Below are positions 1 to 6,194 of a stretch of DNA of 9,624 nucleotides, piece after piece; within the stretch, counting starts at the first letter, position 1; each line of letters starts with the position of its first letter. The stretch covers positions 45,394-55,017 of the forward strand of contig DHYP01000006.1 in assembly GCA_002414145.1 (NCBI GenBank), written 5' to 3'. Below the pieces are notes generated by a model, which had not been told where the DNA came from, searched no databases, and worked only from the letters and a program-made list of their open reading frames with translations. The translations under genes and the position numbers were made by a program. The DNA comes from Methylophilaceae bacterium UBA5127 (GTDB lineage Bacteria > Pseudomonadota > Gammaproteobacteria > Burkholderiales > Methylophilaceae).

Positions 1-86
1 ATCAAATCGAAAGATTTAATTTAAGTATATCTAGTCAGTAGGTAGTATTATCTTAAGTGGTAATCAGTGATAGTCCCTTTGTTAAA

Positions 87-93
87 AGAGGAG
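87..93 (+). promoter_or_regulatory. Ribosome binding site deciding the ATG 100 start
   Basis: The sequence AGAGGAG sits six bases upstream of ATG 100. The alternative GTG at 67 lacks a comparable purine run and would add 11 residues ahead of the conserved sensor domain, so ATG 100 is preferred. Confidence 0.75.
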
Positions 94-99
94 CACAAA

Positions 100-2358
100 A
101 TGGATAGCCTTATTGATTTACTCGTTCCTGCTAATTTTATGCCTCATGGGCATTGCTATTTATGGACACCAAGCCTGCTTTGGCTTTATGTGACTTCAGA
201 TAGTTTAATTGCTTTCTCCTATTTCAGCATTCCTGTGGCTCTGATTTATTTTGTTCGCAAGAGAATAGATTTAGAGTTTAACTGGATATTTAAAATGTTC
301 TCTCTTTTTATTTTTGCGTGCGGGATAACACATCTTATTTCTATTGTCACTATTTGGGAGCCTGTATATTGGCTTGATGCAAGTATGAAGGGTATCACTT
401 CGATTGCCTCGGTGATCACTGCGGTAATGTTATGGCGATTAATGCCGTTGGCACTTACCGTCACAAGCGCCAAACAACTACAAAAAACAATAGAAAAGTT
501 ACAGTATGAAGTAGCTCAGCGCAAAGAGGCGGAGGAGAAATTAGAAACTTTAAATAATAGCCTTGAAGAAATTATTCAACAACGTACCTTTGAGTTGTCC
601 AATATCAACAATGATTTATTGAAAGAAATAGATCAAAGAAAGCTTGCCGAGCAAGAGCTCTATAAAGAAAAACAACAGGCATTGGTGACCTTAGAGTCAA
701 TTGGGGATGGGGTTATTACCACAGACATGAACTCTAAGATTACTTACTTAAATCCCATCGCAGAGAAAATGACAGGCTGGCAACTGGCGGAGGCAAAAGG
801 GCGACCTATTTTAGAGATATTTAGGATTTTAAATGAGACTACACGCAAGCTGGCGCCCAATCCAGTCGATGTGGTTTTAGCGCATGGTGCTGTGTGTGGT
901 ATTGCAAATCATACGATTGTTGTTTCTAAAACGGGCCATGAGTTTGCAATTGAAGACTCTGCGGCGCCAATTATTAATGTCGATGGAAATACAATCGGTG
1001 TTGTTCTGGTGTTTCATAATGTGAGCAATGCAAAGCGAATGGCAGAAAAAATGTCGTATCTTGCAGAGCATGACTTTTTAACTGATCTTCCTAATAGGCT
1101 GCTACTCACTGATCGTGTTACGCAAGCGTTAAGCTCAGCAAAAAGAAAGAACTCAAGAATCGCTATTCTTTATCTCGATATTGATCATTTTAAAAAAATT
1201 AACGATACATTAGGGCATGAGGTGGGTGATCAGTTGCTCAAGATGTTAAGTCGAAAATTACAAACATGTATAAGGGATATGGATACTATTAGCAGGCAGG
1301 GTGGAGATGAGTTTGTTATCTTGCTTTCAGAGTTTGATAGCCCTGTTGCGCCAGCAGAGATTGCACAAAAGCTGCTTAAAGAAGCGAACTCTACTTTCCA
1401 AGTGGGATTGCATGAGCTCAATATTTCTGCAAGTATTGGCATCTCCATGTATCCAGAGGATGGAGATAATGCTGATGTTTTAATGAGAAATGCAGATGCA
1501 GCAATGTACTATGCAAAAGGGCTGGGAAGAAATAACTATCAGTTTTTCACTAAAGAATTGAGTACCAGAATTGCCGAGCAAGTTGAGCTTGAGAATCGTT
1601 TATTAAAAGCGGTCAATCAGAAAGAGTTTAGATTGTTATATCAGCCTAAGATATCATTACAGAGCGGTCGGATTGTTGGAGCAGAAGCCCTGATTAGATG
1701 GCTACATCCTGAAAATGGCTTGGTATCGCCAGAGATCTTCATTCCAATTGCAGAAGATATGGGATTGATTAAACTGATTGGTCGATGGGTTTTGCGTGAA
1801 GCATGTAATCAGAACAAGACCTGGCAAGCGGCGGGTGTGGCTGCAATCCCTATCGCTATCAATGTTTCTACGGTAGAGTTAAGACGTGCCAATTATTTAC
1901 AGCAAGTTTCCAAAATATTAATGCAGTCAGGATTAGAGCCACAGTTTTTGGAGTTAGAGGTCACAGAAACTGTTGCAATTGATGGAGATGTTGATGGAAT
2001 ACGGGACTTGCTCTCGCTTAAAGAAATGGGCGTGAAGCTCACGATAGATGATTTTGGGACAGGCTATTCAAGTTTATCTTATCTAAAAAGATTGCCGATT
2101 AATACGATTAAAATTGATAAAAGCTTTGTACGAGATATTAAAATTGATGCGAATGATGCTGCAATTGTGAATGCTATTATTAAGATGTCACACAGTTTGA
2201 ATTTTAAAGTGATAGCTGAAGGTGTAGAAACATTTGAACAGCTTCAGTTTTTAAAAGAGTCTGAATGTGATGAAATACAAGGCTTTTACTTTAGCCAGCC
2301 GCTTTCAGCAGATGATTTTTTTAATTTACTTAAAGCAGAAAAAATATACGATGTTTAG
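100..2358 (+). CDS. Ethylene-receptor-like membrane sensor with PAS, GGDEF and EAL domains (c-di-GMP cyclase/phosphodiesterase)
   Basis: A 752-residue inner-membrane protein predicted to make and/or degrade cyclic-di-GMP. Residues about 14-119 form three hydrophobic helices that resemble the ethylene-binding domain of plant ETR1 and cyanobacterial receptors: PHGHCYLW (15-22), SD at 33-34, YFSIP (41-45), and ACGITHL with Cys74 and His78, the pair that binds Cu(I) in ETR1. Residues about 120-200 look like a coiled coil, followed by a PAS domain (about 203-315). The GGDEF domain (about 322-480) has an intact GGDEF at 401-405 and an RxxD inhibitory site at 392-395, five residues upstream, so cyclase activity with product inhibition is plausible. 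The EAL domain (about 500-745) keeps EAL (529-531), Asn588, EVTE (620-623), DDFGTGYSS (650-658), Lys671, Glu707 and Gln727, as expected of an active phosphodiesterase. The start at ATG 100 is chosen over GTG 67 because AGAGGAG lies six bases before it. The domain calls are firm; ligand and net activity are inferred. Confidence 0.93.
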   Translation: MDSLIDLLVPANFMPHGHCYLWTPSLLWLYVTSDSLIAFSYFSIPVALIYFVRKRIDLEFNWIFKMFSLFIFACGITHLISIVTIWEPVYWLDASMKGITSIASVITAVMLWRLMPLALTVTSAKQLQKTIEKLQYEVAQRKEAEEKLETLNNSLEEIIQQRTFELSNINNDLLKEIDQRKLAEQELYKEKQQALVTLESIGDGVITTDMNSKITYLNPIAEKMTGWQLAEAKGRPILEIFRILNETTRKLAPNPVDVVLAHGAVCGIANHTIVVSKTGHEFAIEDSAAPIINVDGNTIGVVLVFHNVSNAKRMAEKMSYLAEHDFLTDLPNRLLLTDRVTQALSSAKRKNSRIAILYLDIDHFKKINDTLGHEVGDQLLKMLSRKLQTCIRDMDTISRQGGDEFVILLSEFDSPVAPAEIAQKLLKEANSTFQVGLHELNISASIGISMYPEDGDNADVLMRNADAAMYYAKGLGRNNYQFFTKELSTRIAEQVELENRLLKAVNQKEFRLLYQPKISLQSGRIVGAEALIRWLHPENGLVSPEIFIPIAEDMGLIKLIGRWVLREACNQNKTWQAAGVAAIPIAINVSTVELRRANYLQQVSKILMQSGLEPQFLELEVTETVAIDGDVDGIRDLLSLKEMGVKLTIDDFGTGYSSLSYLKRLPINTIKIDKSFVRDIKIDANDAAIVNAIIKMSHSLNFKVIAEGVETFEQLQFLKESECDEIQGFYFSQPLSADDFFNLLKAEKIYDV

Positions 2359-2396
2359 TAGCGGGCTGTTTTTGAGTTTACGAATAGGAATTTACC

Positions 2397-2753
2397 ATGC
2401 AAGATAATTTAAATCAGCTTCGTGAACGTGTAAATCTATTTGTCGAAGCACGCGATTGGGCACAGTTCCACTCACCTAAAAATCTGGCGATGGCGATGAT
2501 CGTAGAGGCGGGTGAAGAGGTAGAGCACTTTCAATGGGTGACTGAGCAAGAAAGTCGCAACTTAAACACTGAAGCCAAAGAAAAAGTTGGGCAGGAGCTG
2601 GCTGACACGTTTGTCTATTTACTTAGAATTGCAGAAGTGTGCGGTATCGACTTGATAGAAGCCACCAATAAAAAGATAGACCTGAATGCAAAAAAATATC
2701 CCGTTGAACAATGCAAGGGTAGTAACGCTAAATATACTGAGTATCAAAAATAA
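2397..2753 (+). CDS. MazG-like / dCTPase-like nucleotide pyrophosphohydrolase
   Basis: A complete 118-residue soluble protein of the all-alpha NTP pyrophosphohydrolase superfamily. It resembles single-domain MazG-like and dCTPP1 (XTP3-TPA) proteins, which hydrolyse (d)NTPs to the monophosphate and pyrophosphate and are thought to clean the nucleotide pool. The metal-binding motifs are visible: EAGEE at 37-41, followed by the FQW at 45-47 typical of dCTPP-type members, then ELAD (Glu67, Asp70). A C-terminal KKIDLNAKKYP segment (92-102) also matches dCTPP-type members and is likely part of the nucleotide pocket. AGGAA lies six bases before the ATG. The gene starts 38 bases after the GGDEF-EAL gene with no terminator between, so the two are probably co-transcribed, although no functional link is evident. 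Family assignment is firm; substrate preference (dCTP or a modified pyrimidine nucleotide) is inference. Confidence 0.88.
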   Translation: MQDNLNQLRERVNLFVEARDWAQFHSPKNLAMAMIVEAGEEVEHFQWVTEQESRNLNTEAKEKVGQELADTFVYLLRIAEVCGIDLIEATNKKIDLNAKKYPVEQCKGSNAKYTEYQK

Positions 2754-2779
2754 AAAAGCCCAGCAAATGCTGGGCTTTT
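2754..2779. terminator. Bidirectional rho-independent terminator between the convergent MazG-like gene and tpx copy 1
   Basis: A perfect GC-rich stem, GCCCAGC (2758-2764) paired with GCTGGGC (2769-2775), is flanked by four A on the left and four T on the right, so it has a U-tract in either direction. It begins directly after the MazG-like stop codon and lies 22 bases beyond the stop of the opposing tpx gene, serving both transcripts. Confidence 0.9.
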
Positions 2780-2801
2780 AAGTGTAGTCATCAGCTTATA
2801 C

Positions 2802-3299
2802 TTATAGCACAGCTAAAGCTGCATCATAGTTAGGCTCGTTGGCTATCTCACTGACCAATTCGCTATGTAAAACTTTATTGTTTTCATCTAGCACCAACAC
2901 GGCACGGGCGGTTAAACCAGCCAAACTGCTATCTAGAATCTGTACGCCATAATCTTTGGCAAATTTTGCAGTGTCACGAAAAGTAGACAGAGTCACTACA
3001 TTTTCAATACCTTCGGCTCCGCAAAAACGGCTTTGTGCAAAAGGCAAATCGGCAGAAATGCAAATCACCACAGTGTTGTTCATATTGCTGGCTTTTTGGT
3101 TAAATGTGCGCACAGAGGTAGCACAAGTAGGGGTGTCGATACTAGGAAAAATATTGAGCACTTTTCGCTTTCCTGCGTAGTTTTCGAGTGATTGCAAGTT
3201 GCGTTTTGCATCTGCGAGCTGAAAGTCTGGTGCAGTTTGACCTGCTTGCAAAAATGAACCGCCTATGGTGACTGGATTGCCTTTGAGGGTGACTGACAT
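2802..3299 (-). CDS. tpx: Thiol peroxidase Tpx (atypical 2-Cys peroxiredoxin), copy 1
   Basis: A complete 165-residue cytoplasmic thiol peroxidase that reduces hydrogen peroxide and alkyl hydroperoxides, normally recycled by thioredoxin. It matches the Tpx subfamily end to end: NPVT near the N-terminus, [14 protein letters not shown] (43-56), the peroxidatic motif PxxxTxxC with Cys59, ISADLPFAQ (81-89), the resolving Cys93 in SRFCGAEG, and the conserved arginine in TARAV. Its length is close to E. coli Tpx (168 residues). The start ATG (complement of 3297-3299) has AGGAGA six bases upstream, on the complement of 3306-3311. It is the downstream member of a tandem pair with the tpx copy at 3408-3911, 108 bases away. 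A plausible promoter in that gap suggests it can be expressed on its own. No thioredoxin or regulator gene is adjacent. Of the two copies, this one looks more like canonical Tpx, keeping Cys80 and SRFCGAEG. Confidence 0.96.
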   Translation of the reverse strand: MSVTLKGNPVTIGGSFLQAGQTAPDFQLADAKRNLQSLENYAGKRKVLNIFPSIDTPTCATSVRTFNQKASNMNNTVVICISADLPFAQSRFCGAEGIENVVTLSTFRDTAKFAKDYGVQILDSSLAGLTARAVLVLDENNKVLHSELVSEIANEPNYDAALAVL

Positions 3300-3327
3300 T
3301 TGCGTTCTCCTAAATTAGAATCGTTGC

Positions 3328-3356
3328 ACTTTATCCTGAAACAACACGGCATTCAA
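3328..3356 (-). promoter_or_regulatory. Possible sigma-70 promoter for tpx copy 1
   Basis: On the minus strand, TTGAAT (complement of 3351-3356) and TAAAGT (complement of 3328-3333) are separated by 17 bases. Each matches four of six consensus positions, and the -10 lies 28 bases before the start codon. The geometry is good, but the boxes are imperfect and no transcript data are available. Confidence 0.35.
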
Positions 3357-3407
3357 CCACAAGCGCAATATGGGTTTGGTTCAGGCGACTATTTACAAGA
3401 AGAAAAC

Positions 3408-3911
3408 CTATTTTAGTATGGCTAGGGCTGCGCTGTAATTAGGTTCTTGGCTAATTTCTGGCACAAGTTCCATATAACGAATGATATTTTTTTCGTCAGC
3501 AATAATGACTGCGCGCGCAGCAAGTCCAGCCAATGGGCTGGTCACCATGAGTAGACCATAGTTTTTAAGCATGTCTCTGCCACGCATGGTGGATAGGTTA
3601 ACAACATTGTCTATGCCTTCGGCAGCACAAAAACGTGCTTGCGCAAAAGGTAAATCCGCTGAGATATTAATCACCACCGTGTTTTCTGCGCGCCCAGCAA
3701 CTTTGTTGAATGCTCTTACAGATGCAGCGCATGTTGGGGTGTCAATGCTGGGGAAAATATTTAAAACTTTACGCTTACCTTCAAATTGTTCTAATGTCAC
3801 GTCCTGTAAAGTTTTATCGACTAATGTGAACTCAGGGATGTGTTCGCCTACTTTGGGTAAGTAGGCTTCGATGATGACCGGGTTCCCTTGAAAGGTCACA
3901 GCGTTACTCAT
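3408..3911 (-). CDS. tpx: Thiol peroxidase Tpx, diverged copy 2
   Basis: A complete 167-residue thiol peroxidase paralogous to its downstream neighbour, with roughly half of the aligned residues identical and the longest shared block around [18 protein letters not shown]. The peroxidatic Cys61 (PSIDTPTC) and resolving Cys95 (ARFCAAEG) are both present, so it should be an active 2-Cys enzyme. It differs by Asn82 where copy 1 has a third cysteine (Cys80), a one-residue deletion after LSTMR, and divergent surface segments. An upstream ATG at 3956 would add 15 residues; I chose 3911 because MSNAVTFQGNP aligns with Tpx N-termini and AAAGGA lies six bases upstream. The FIST gene terminator sits only about 50 bases upstream and no convincing promoter is visible between, so expression may depend on a weak local promoter or on readthrough. 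Role inferred: peroxide detoxification overlapping with copy 1. Confidence 0.94.
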   Translation of the reverse strand: MSNAVTFQGNPVIIEAYLPKVGEHIPEFTLVDKTLQDVTLEQFEGKRKVLNIFPSIDTPTCAASVRAFNKVAGRAENTVVINISADLPFAQARFCAAEGIDNVVNLSTMRGRDMLKNYGLLMVTSPLAGLAARAVIIADEKNIIRYMELVPEISQEPNYSAALAILK

Positions 3912-3917
3912 GGTTAT

Positions 3918-3923
3918 TCCTTT
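3918..3923 (-). promoter_or_regulatory. Ribosome binding site deciding the tpx copy 2 start at 3911
   Basis: AAAGGA on the minus strand lies six bases before ATG 3911. The longer alternative starting at 3956 would put non-homologous residues ahead of the conserved Tpx N-terminus. Confidence 0.7.
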
Positions 3924-3961
3924 GATAATATTGATAGAGTCTCCACCCATCATCATAATGC

Positions 3962-3990
3962 AAAAAGCACCTGTTTTAAACAGGTGCTTT
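3962..3990 (-). terminator. Rho-independent terminator of the FIST gene
   Basis: The arms GCACCTG (3967-3973) and CAGGTGC (3981-3987) form a perfect stem, extendable by flanking A/T pairs. Read on the minus strand it ends in five T (complement of 3962-3966), with no equivalent T-run in the plus direction. It lies 22 bases after the FIST stop codon and just upstream of tpx copy 2, separating the two transcripts. Confidence 0.8.
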
Positions 3991-4011
3991 AAGGGGATAT
4001 GATATTTTTGG

Positions 4012-5172
4012 TTAAGCGAGAATGTTTTCGCTTAAGTAACCAATGGTCATGGTTTGATTGTGTAATACGCTATCGTTAGTGTTCGGGCGTGGTGCTAATT
4101 CACCATAGGAATAAAATCCAGTAATGAGGGTTTTTGAGCCTAGTATTTGTTGCACTTGTTTGACTTCGTCTGAAACCTGTTCTGCCATCACACCTTTACG
4201 ACCGACGCAGCTCACACAAAGCGCTAGACCTGTTTGATTGGTTTTATTGCTATCTAAGCCATCCATCACTAGGCTTGCCGCACCACCAGCGCCTTCTACT
4301 AGTCTGTCGTGGTTGGTTTGACAGAGTCTAACCGTCTCACCTTCTTCCACGTTGCCAGCAAAGGTAAGGCTATTGTCTGTAGGGTTGATGGCTAATAATG
4401 TGCGGATTTTTTCAACATCACGCTTACCTTCTTCAATGATTGCGAGAGGAAATTTGAGACCTGTACCTGGTAAACCCTTAGAGAAAGCTTCACCAATGTA
4501 CATGCGATAAAGTGGGAGGGCTGGTTTGCCATCCATCTCGAACACTACGTTTTTTTCTGAGCGCGTAATTTTTCTTGGGGGGCCGTATGGTTTCCAGCCG
4601 CCTAATGCGCCACTAGAAATAATAAGTGCATCACCATAAAGTCCAACGGCAATGACCATGCCATCGGAAACGGTTTCATTATAGAGTTGTAGGGTTTTAA
4701 CAAAAGCGCCGCTATCTCCAGCCAGTCCACCCACAATTGGGATCTCGCCTAAAATACTTTGAAAGCCTTTAAGTAATTCTGAGCCATTCACATTAAGACC
4801 ATCTGAGATAACAATAAGCGCTTTTAAATTGTCCGCTTTAAGCTGTCTTGCCAAGGTGGCTGCTGTTTCAAATGAGTTTTGCATGCTGGTCATTTTGGTT
4901 TGAGCAACGCGCTGAACTACTTTCTCCCACATTATGGCTGTAATTTGAATGCTATCGTCAAAAACACCATTAATATTTATTTCACCTGACGTGCTACAGC
5001 CTATTATCTGAGCTGTTGGGTAGCGTGATTTTAGAAAAGATTGTAATTTTCCTTCTGCAAATCGTTTAACCGAAGAGAAAACCATGACTAAATTTGCGGT
5101 TGGTAATGGTGATGCAGTTGGTAAATCCCTTAATGTACCTTTAGCATCGATAGACTCTTGTCTAATTAACAT
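4012..5172 (-). CDS. FIST-domain sensory protein (FIST_N and FIST_C)
   Basis: A complete 386-residue soluble protein with the FIST_N and FIST_C regions that make up FIST, a domain found in bacterial signalling proteins and F-box proteins and proposed to sense small ligands. Visible hallmarks are GCSTSGEI (58-65), VISDGLN (121-127), PIVGGLAGD (145-153), a GALGGWKPYGPP segment in the middle, a DGKPALPLYRMYIGE stretch, and the FIST_C signatures GFYSYGEL (352-359) and LHNQTMTI (370-377). There is no kinase, GGDEF or methyl-accepting domain attached, so it would have to signal through a partner. The start ATG is preceded, about ten bases away, by GAAGG. The gene is transcribed away from the pilG operon, and a shared 231-base control region makes a link to Pil-Chp signalling plausible but unproven. 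The domain call is strong; ligand and partner are unknown. Confidence 0.9.
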   Translation of the reverse strand: MLIRQESIDAKGTLRDLPTASPLPTANLVMVFSSVKRFAEGKLQSFLKSRYPTAQIIGCSTSGEININGVFDDSIQITAIMWEKVVQRVAQTKMTSMQNSFETAATLARQLKADNLKALIVISDGLNVNGSELLKGFQSILGEIPIVGGLAGDSGAFVKTLQLYNETVSDGMVIAVGLYGDALIISSGALGGWKPYGPPRKITRSEKNVVFEMDGKPALPLYRMYIGEAFSKGLPGTGLKFPLAIIEEGKRDVEKIRTLLAINPTDNSLTFAGNVEEGETVRLCQTNHDRLVEGAGGAASLVMDGLDSNKTNQTGLALCVSCVGRKGVMAEQVSDEVKQVQQILGSKTLITGFYSYGELAPRPNTNDSVLHNQTMTIGYLSENILA

Positions 5173-5204
5173 TGATAGCAGTCCTTCTTAAAGTGAATTG
5201 AAAA

Positions 5205-5210
5205 ATTGTA
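5205..5210 (-). promoter_or_regulatory. Possible -10 box for the FIST gene
   Basis: TACAAT on the minus strand matches five of six positions of the sigma-70 -10 box and lies 32 bases before the FIST start codon. I find no good -35 box at 16-18 bases, so this is only a candidate, possibly activator-dependent. Confidence 0.35.
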
Positions 5211-5254
5211 TCTTATTTACCTATTTTTACCATTAAATGTTAAAGTGTTTTATC

Positions 5255-5316
5255 ATAAATGTAAGCTAAGTGTTGCAATTATTGATAGATAATGTAATAT
5301 TTTTCTATAAATGTAA
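5255..5316 (+). repeat. Two direct copies of ATAAATGTAA in the FIST/pilG intergenic region
   Basis: ATAAATGTAA occurs exactly at 5255-5264 and 5307-5316, with starts 52 bases apart (about five helical turns). A close variant, TAAATGTTAA, lies at 5234-5243, and GATAATGTAAT at 5288-5298 shares ATGTAA. The region is AT-rich, so chance is possible, but spacing on one face of the helix would suit a regulator binding site. Confidence 0.5.
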
Positions 5317-5321
5317 AGGAT

Positions 5322-5348
5322 TGTTACAAGAAATGTTGATTTGTAACA
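5322..5348. promoter_or_regulatory. Inverted repeat upstream of pilG (candidate operator or leader hairpin)
   Basis: TGTTACAA (5322-5329) and TTGTAACA (5341-5348) form a perfect 8-base inverted repeat around an 11-base centre, ending 55 bases before the pilG start. Half-site centres are 19 bases apart. There is no T-run after it, so it is not a terminator. It overlaps weak promoter-like sequences (TTGTTA at 5321-5326, TAAAAT at 5350-5355). It could bind a dimeric regulator; its identity is unknown. Confidence 0.5.
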
Positions 5349-5390
5349 GTAAAATTTACACAGTTTTGACCACTAAAACAACGAATAAGT

Positions 5391-5396
5391 AGGGGG
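5391..5396 (+). promoter_or_regulatory. Ribosome binding site supporting the TTG start of pilG
   Basis: AGGGGG lies seven bases upstream of TTG 5404. No ATG or GTG occurs in frame before the conserved receiver core, so this purine run fixes the unusual start codon. Confidence 0.7.
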
Positions 5397-5403
5397 TGTT
5401 TAA

Positions 5404-5790
5404 TTGTCTAGCGCAGATATTGCAGGCATTAAAGTTATGGTCATTGATGATAGTAATACGATACGACGCAGCGCTGAGATTTTTCTTAAAAACGCAGGTT
5501 GCGAGGTCATACTGGCAGAAGATGGCTTTGATGCACTCTCAAAAATTGCTGATCAACATCCCCAAGTCATCTTTATTGACATCATGATGCCACGGTTAGA
5601 TGGCTATCAAACCTGTAGTTTAATTAAGCGTAACGATCGATTTAAATCTACCCCAGTCATCATGCTTTCCAGTAAAGATGGATTGTTTGATCGTGCCCGT
5701 GGGAGGATGGCTGGTTCTGACGAATACTTAACAAAGCCATTTACGCAAGAGGCGCTTGTAGATGCTGTAACAAAGTATGTGAAGAGTTAA
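5404..5790 (+). CDS. pilG: PilG, twitching-motility response regulator (CheY-like)
   Basis: A complete 128-residue single receiver domain and first gene of the Pil-Chp operon. In Pseudomonas, PilG is a phosphorylation target of the ChpA kinase, promotes type IV pilus extension and links to cAMP signalling. Receiver residues are all present: acidic pair Asp15-Asp16, phospho-acceptor Asp59 in IDIMMPRLDGYQTC, Ser89 in the switch position of VIMLSSKDGLFD, and Lys111 in LTKPF. The MPRLDGYQTC and SSKDGLFDRARGR stretches are characteristic of PilG rather than generic CheY. Translation starts at a TTG codon, supported by AGGGGG seven bases upstream; the first in-frame ATG (residue 12) lies inside the first beta strand. 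pilH follows after 35 bases. The divergent upstream region carries an inverted repeat and repeated AT-rich motifs that may control the operon. Confidence 0.95.
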   Translation: MSSADIAGIKVMVIDDSNTIRRSAEIFLKNAGCEVILAEDGFDALSKIADQHPQVIFIDIMMPRLDGYQTCSLIKRNDRFKSTPVIMLSSKDGLFDRARGRMAGSDEYLTKPFTQEALVDAVTKYVKS

Positions 5791-5825
5791 TCTATTGATG
5801 GATACGAAATAAAGGGTGCTAAATA

Positions 5826-6191
5826 ATGGCGATACAGAAAATACTAGTGGTGGATGATTCAGCGACAGATCGTTTTTATCTAACTGAAATTTTAGAGGCG
5901 AATGGTTTTGATGTTGAGGTATTAGAAAGTGGCGAAGCTTGTGTAGAAAAAGCGGCGGGTATTGCGCCTGATTTGATAGTTATGGACATCATTATGACAG
6001 GACTGACAGGGTTTCAGGCTGCAAGAACATTAACCAAAGACCCTGCTACTGCTAGCATCCCTATTATTTTAACATCGGGTAAATTGCAAGTAACGGATTT
6101 AGCTTGGGCAGAAAAAATGGGTGCTAAAGGTTGTTTGCAAAAACCTGTTGATAAAACAGAGCTCATGGCTGCGATTAAAAAACTTGGATAA
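5826..6191 (+). CDS. pilH: PilH, twitching-motility response regulator (CheY-like)
   Basis: A complete 121-residue receiver domain, second of the Pil-Chp regulators. In Pseudomonas, PilH opposes PilG, either by favouring pilus retraction or by draining phosphate from ChpA. Phosphorylation residues are intact: Asp10-Asp11, Asp54 in VMDIIM, Thr83 and Lys106 in QKPVD. GFQAARTLTKDP (62-73) is the PilH-type signature. The usual Pro after the phospho-Asp loop (MPG) is replaced by Thr58 (MTG), a mild departure from the family. AAGGG lies nine bases before the ATG. The stop codon is only three bases before the pilI start, so translation of the two is probably coupled. The order directly after pilG supports the name, and I am confident in it. 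Confidence 0.93.
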   Translation: MAIQKILVVDDSATDRFYLTEILEANGFDVEVLESGEACVEKAAGIAPDLIVMDIIMTGLTGFQAARTLTKDPATASIPIILTSGKLQVTDLAWAEKMGAKGCLQKPVDKTELMAAIKKLG

Positions 6192-6194
6192 AGT

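Noticed and set aside
1..66. Promoter search upstream of the GGDEF-EAL gene (TATTAT at 46-51)
   Set aside because: The -10-like hexamer has no acceptable -35 box at normal spacing, and the region is cut by the window edge.
67..99. GTG 67 as an upstream start of the GGDEF-EAL gene
   Set aside because: It has no good ribosome site, while ATG 100 has AGAGGAG at ideal spacing and begins just before the conserved sensor domain.
877..1071. Minus-strand open frame inside the GGDEF-EAL gene
   Set aside because: It lies wholly within a well-supported coding gene, has no recognisable domain and no sign of independent signals.
3333..3390. Possible long imperfect inverted repeat (CCTGAA and TTCAGG) between the two tpx genes
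   Set aside because: Only six bases pair before mismatches, with a loop of about 40 bases. It is more likely chance than a terminator or operator.
3571..3864. Plus-strand open frame of 97 codons opposite tpx copy 2
   Set aside because: It is antisense to a conserved Tpx gene. A similar antisense frame appears opposite tpx copy 1 because the coding strands are homologous, which is a shadow effect.
3912..3956. ATG 3956 as the start of tpx copy 2
   Set aside because: The extra 15 residues (beginning MMMGGDSI) do not align with Tpx N-termini, and a good ribosome site precedes ATG 3911.
5363..5379. Small inverted repeat GTTTT/AAAAC just before pilG
   Set aside because: Five-base A/T-rich arms around seven bases are expected by chance in such AT-rich DNA.
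5396..5587. Plus-strand open frame overlapping the start of pilG in another frame
   Set aside because: The pilG frame has the full receiver motif set; this frame has no recognisable features.
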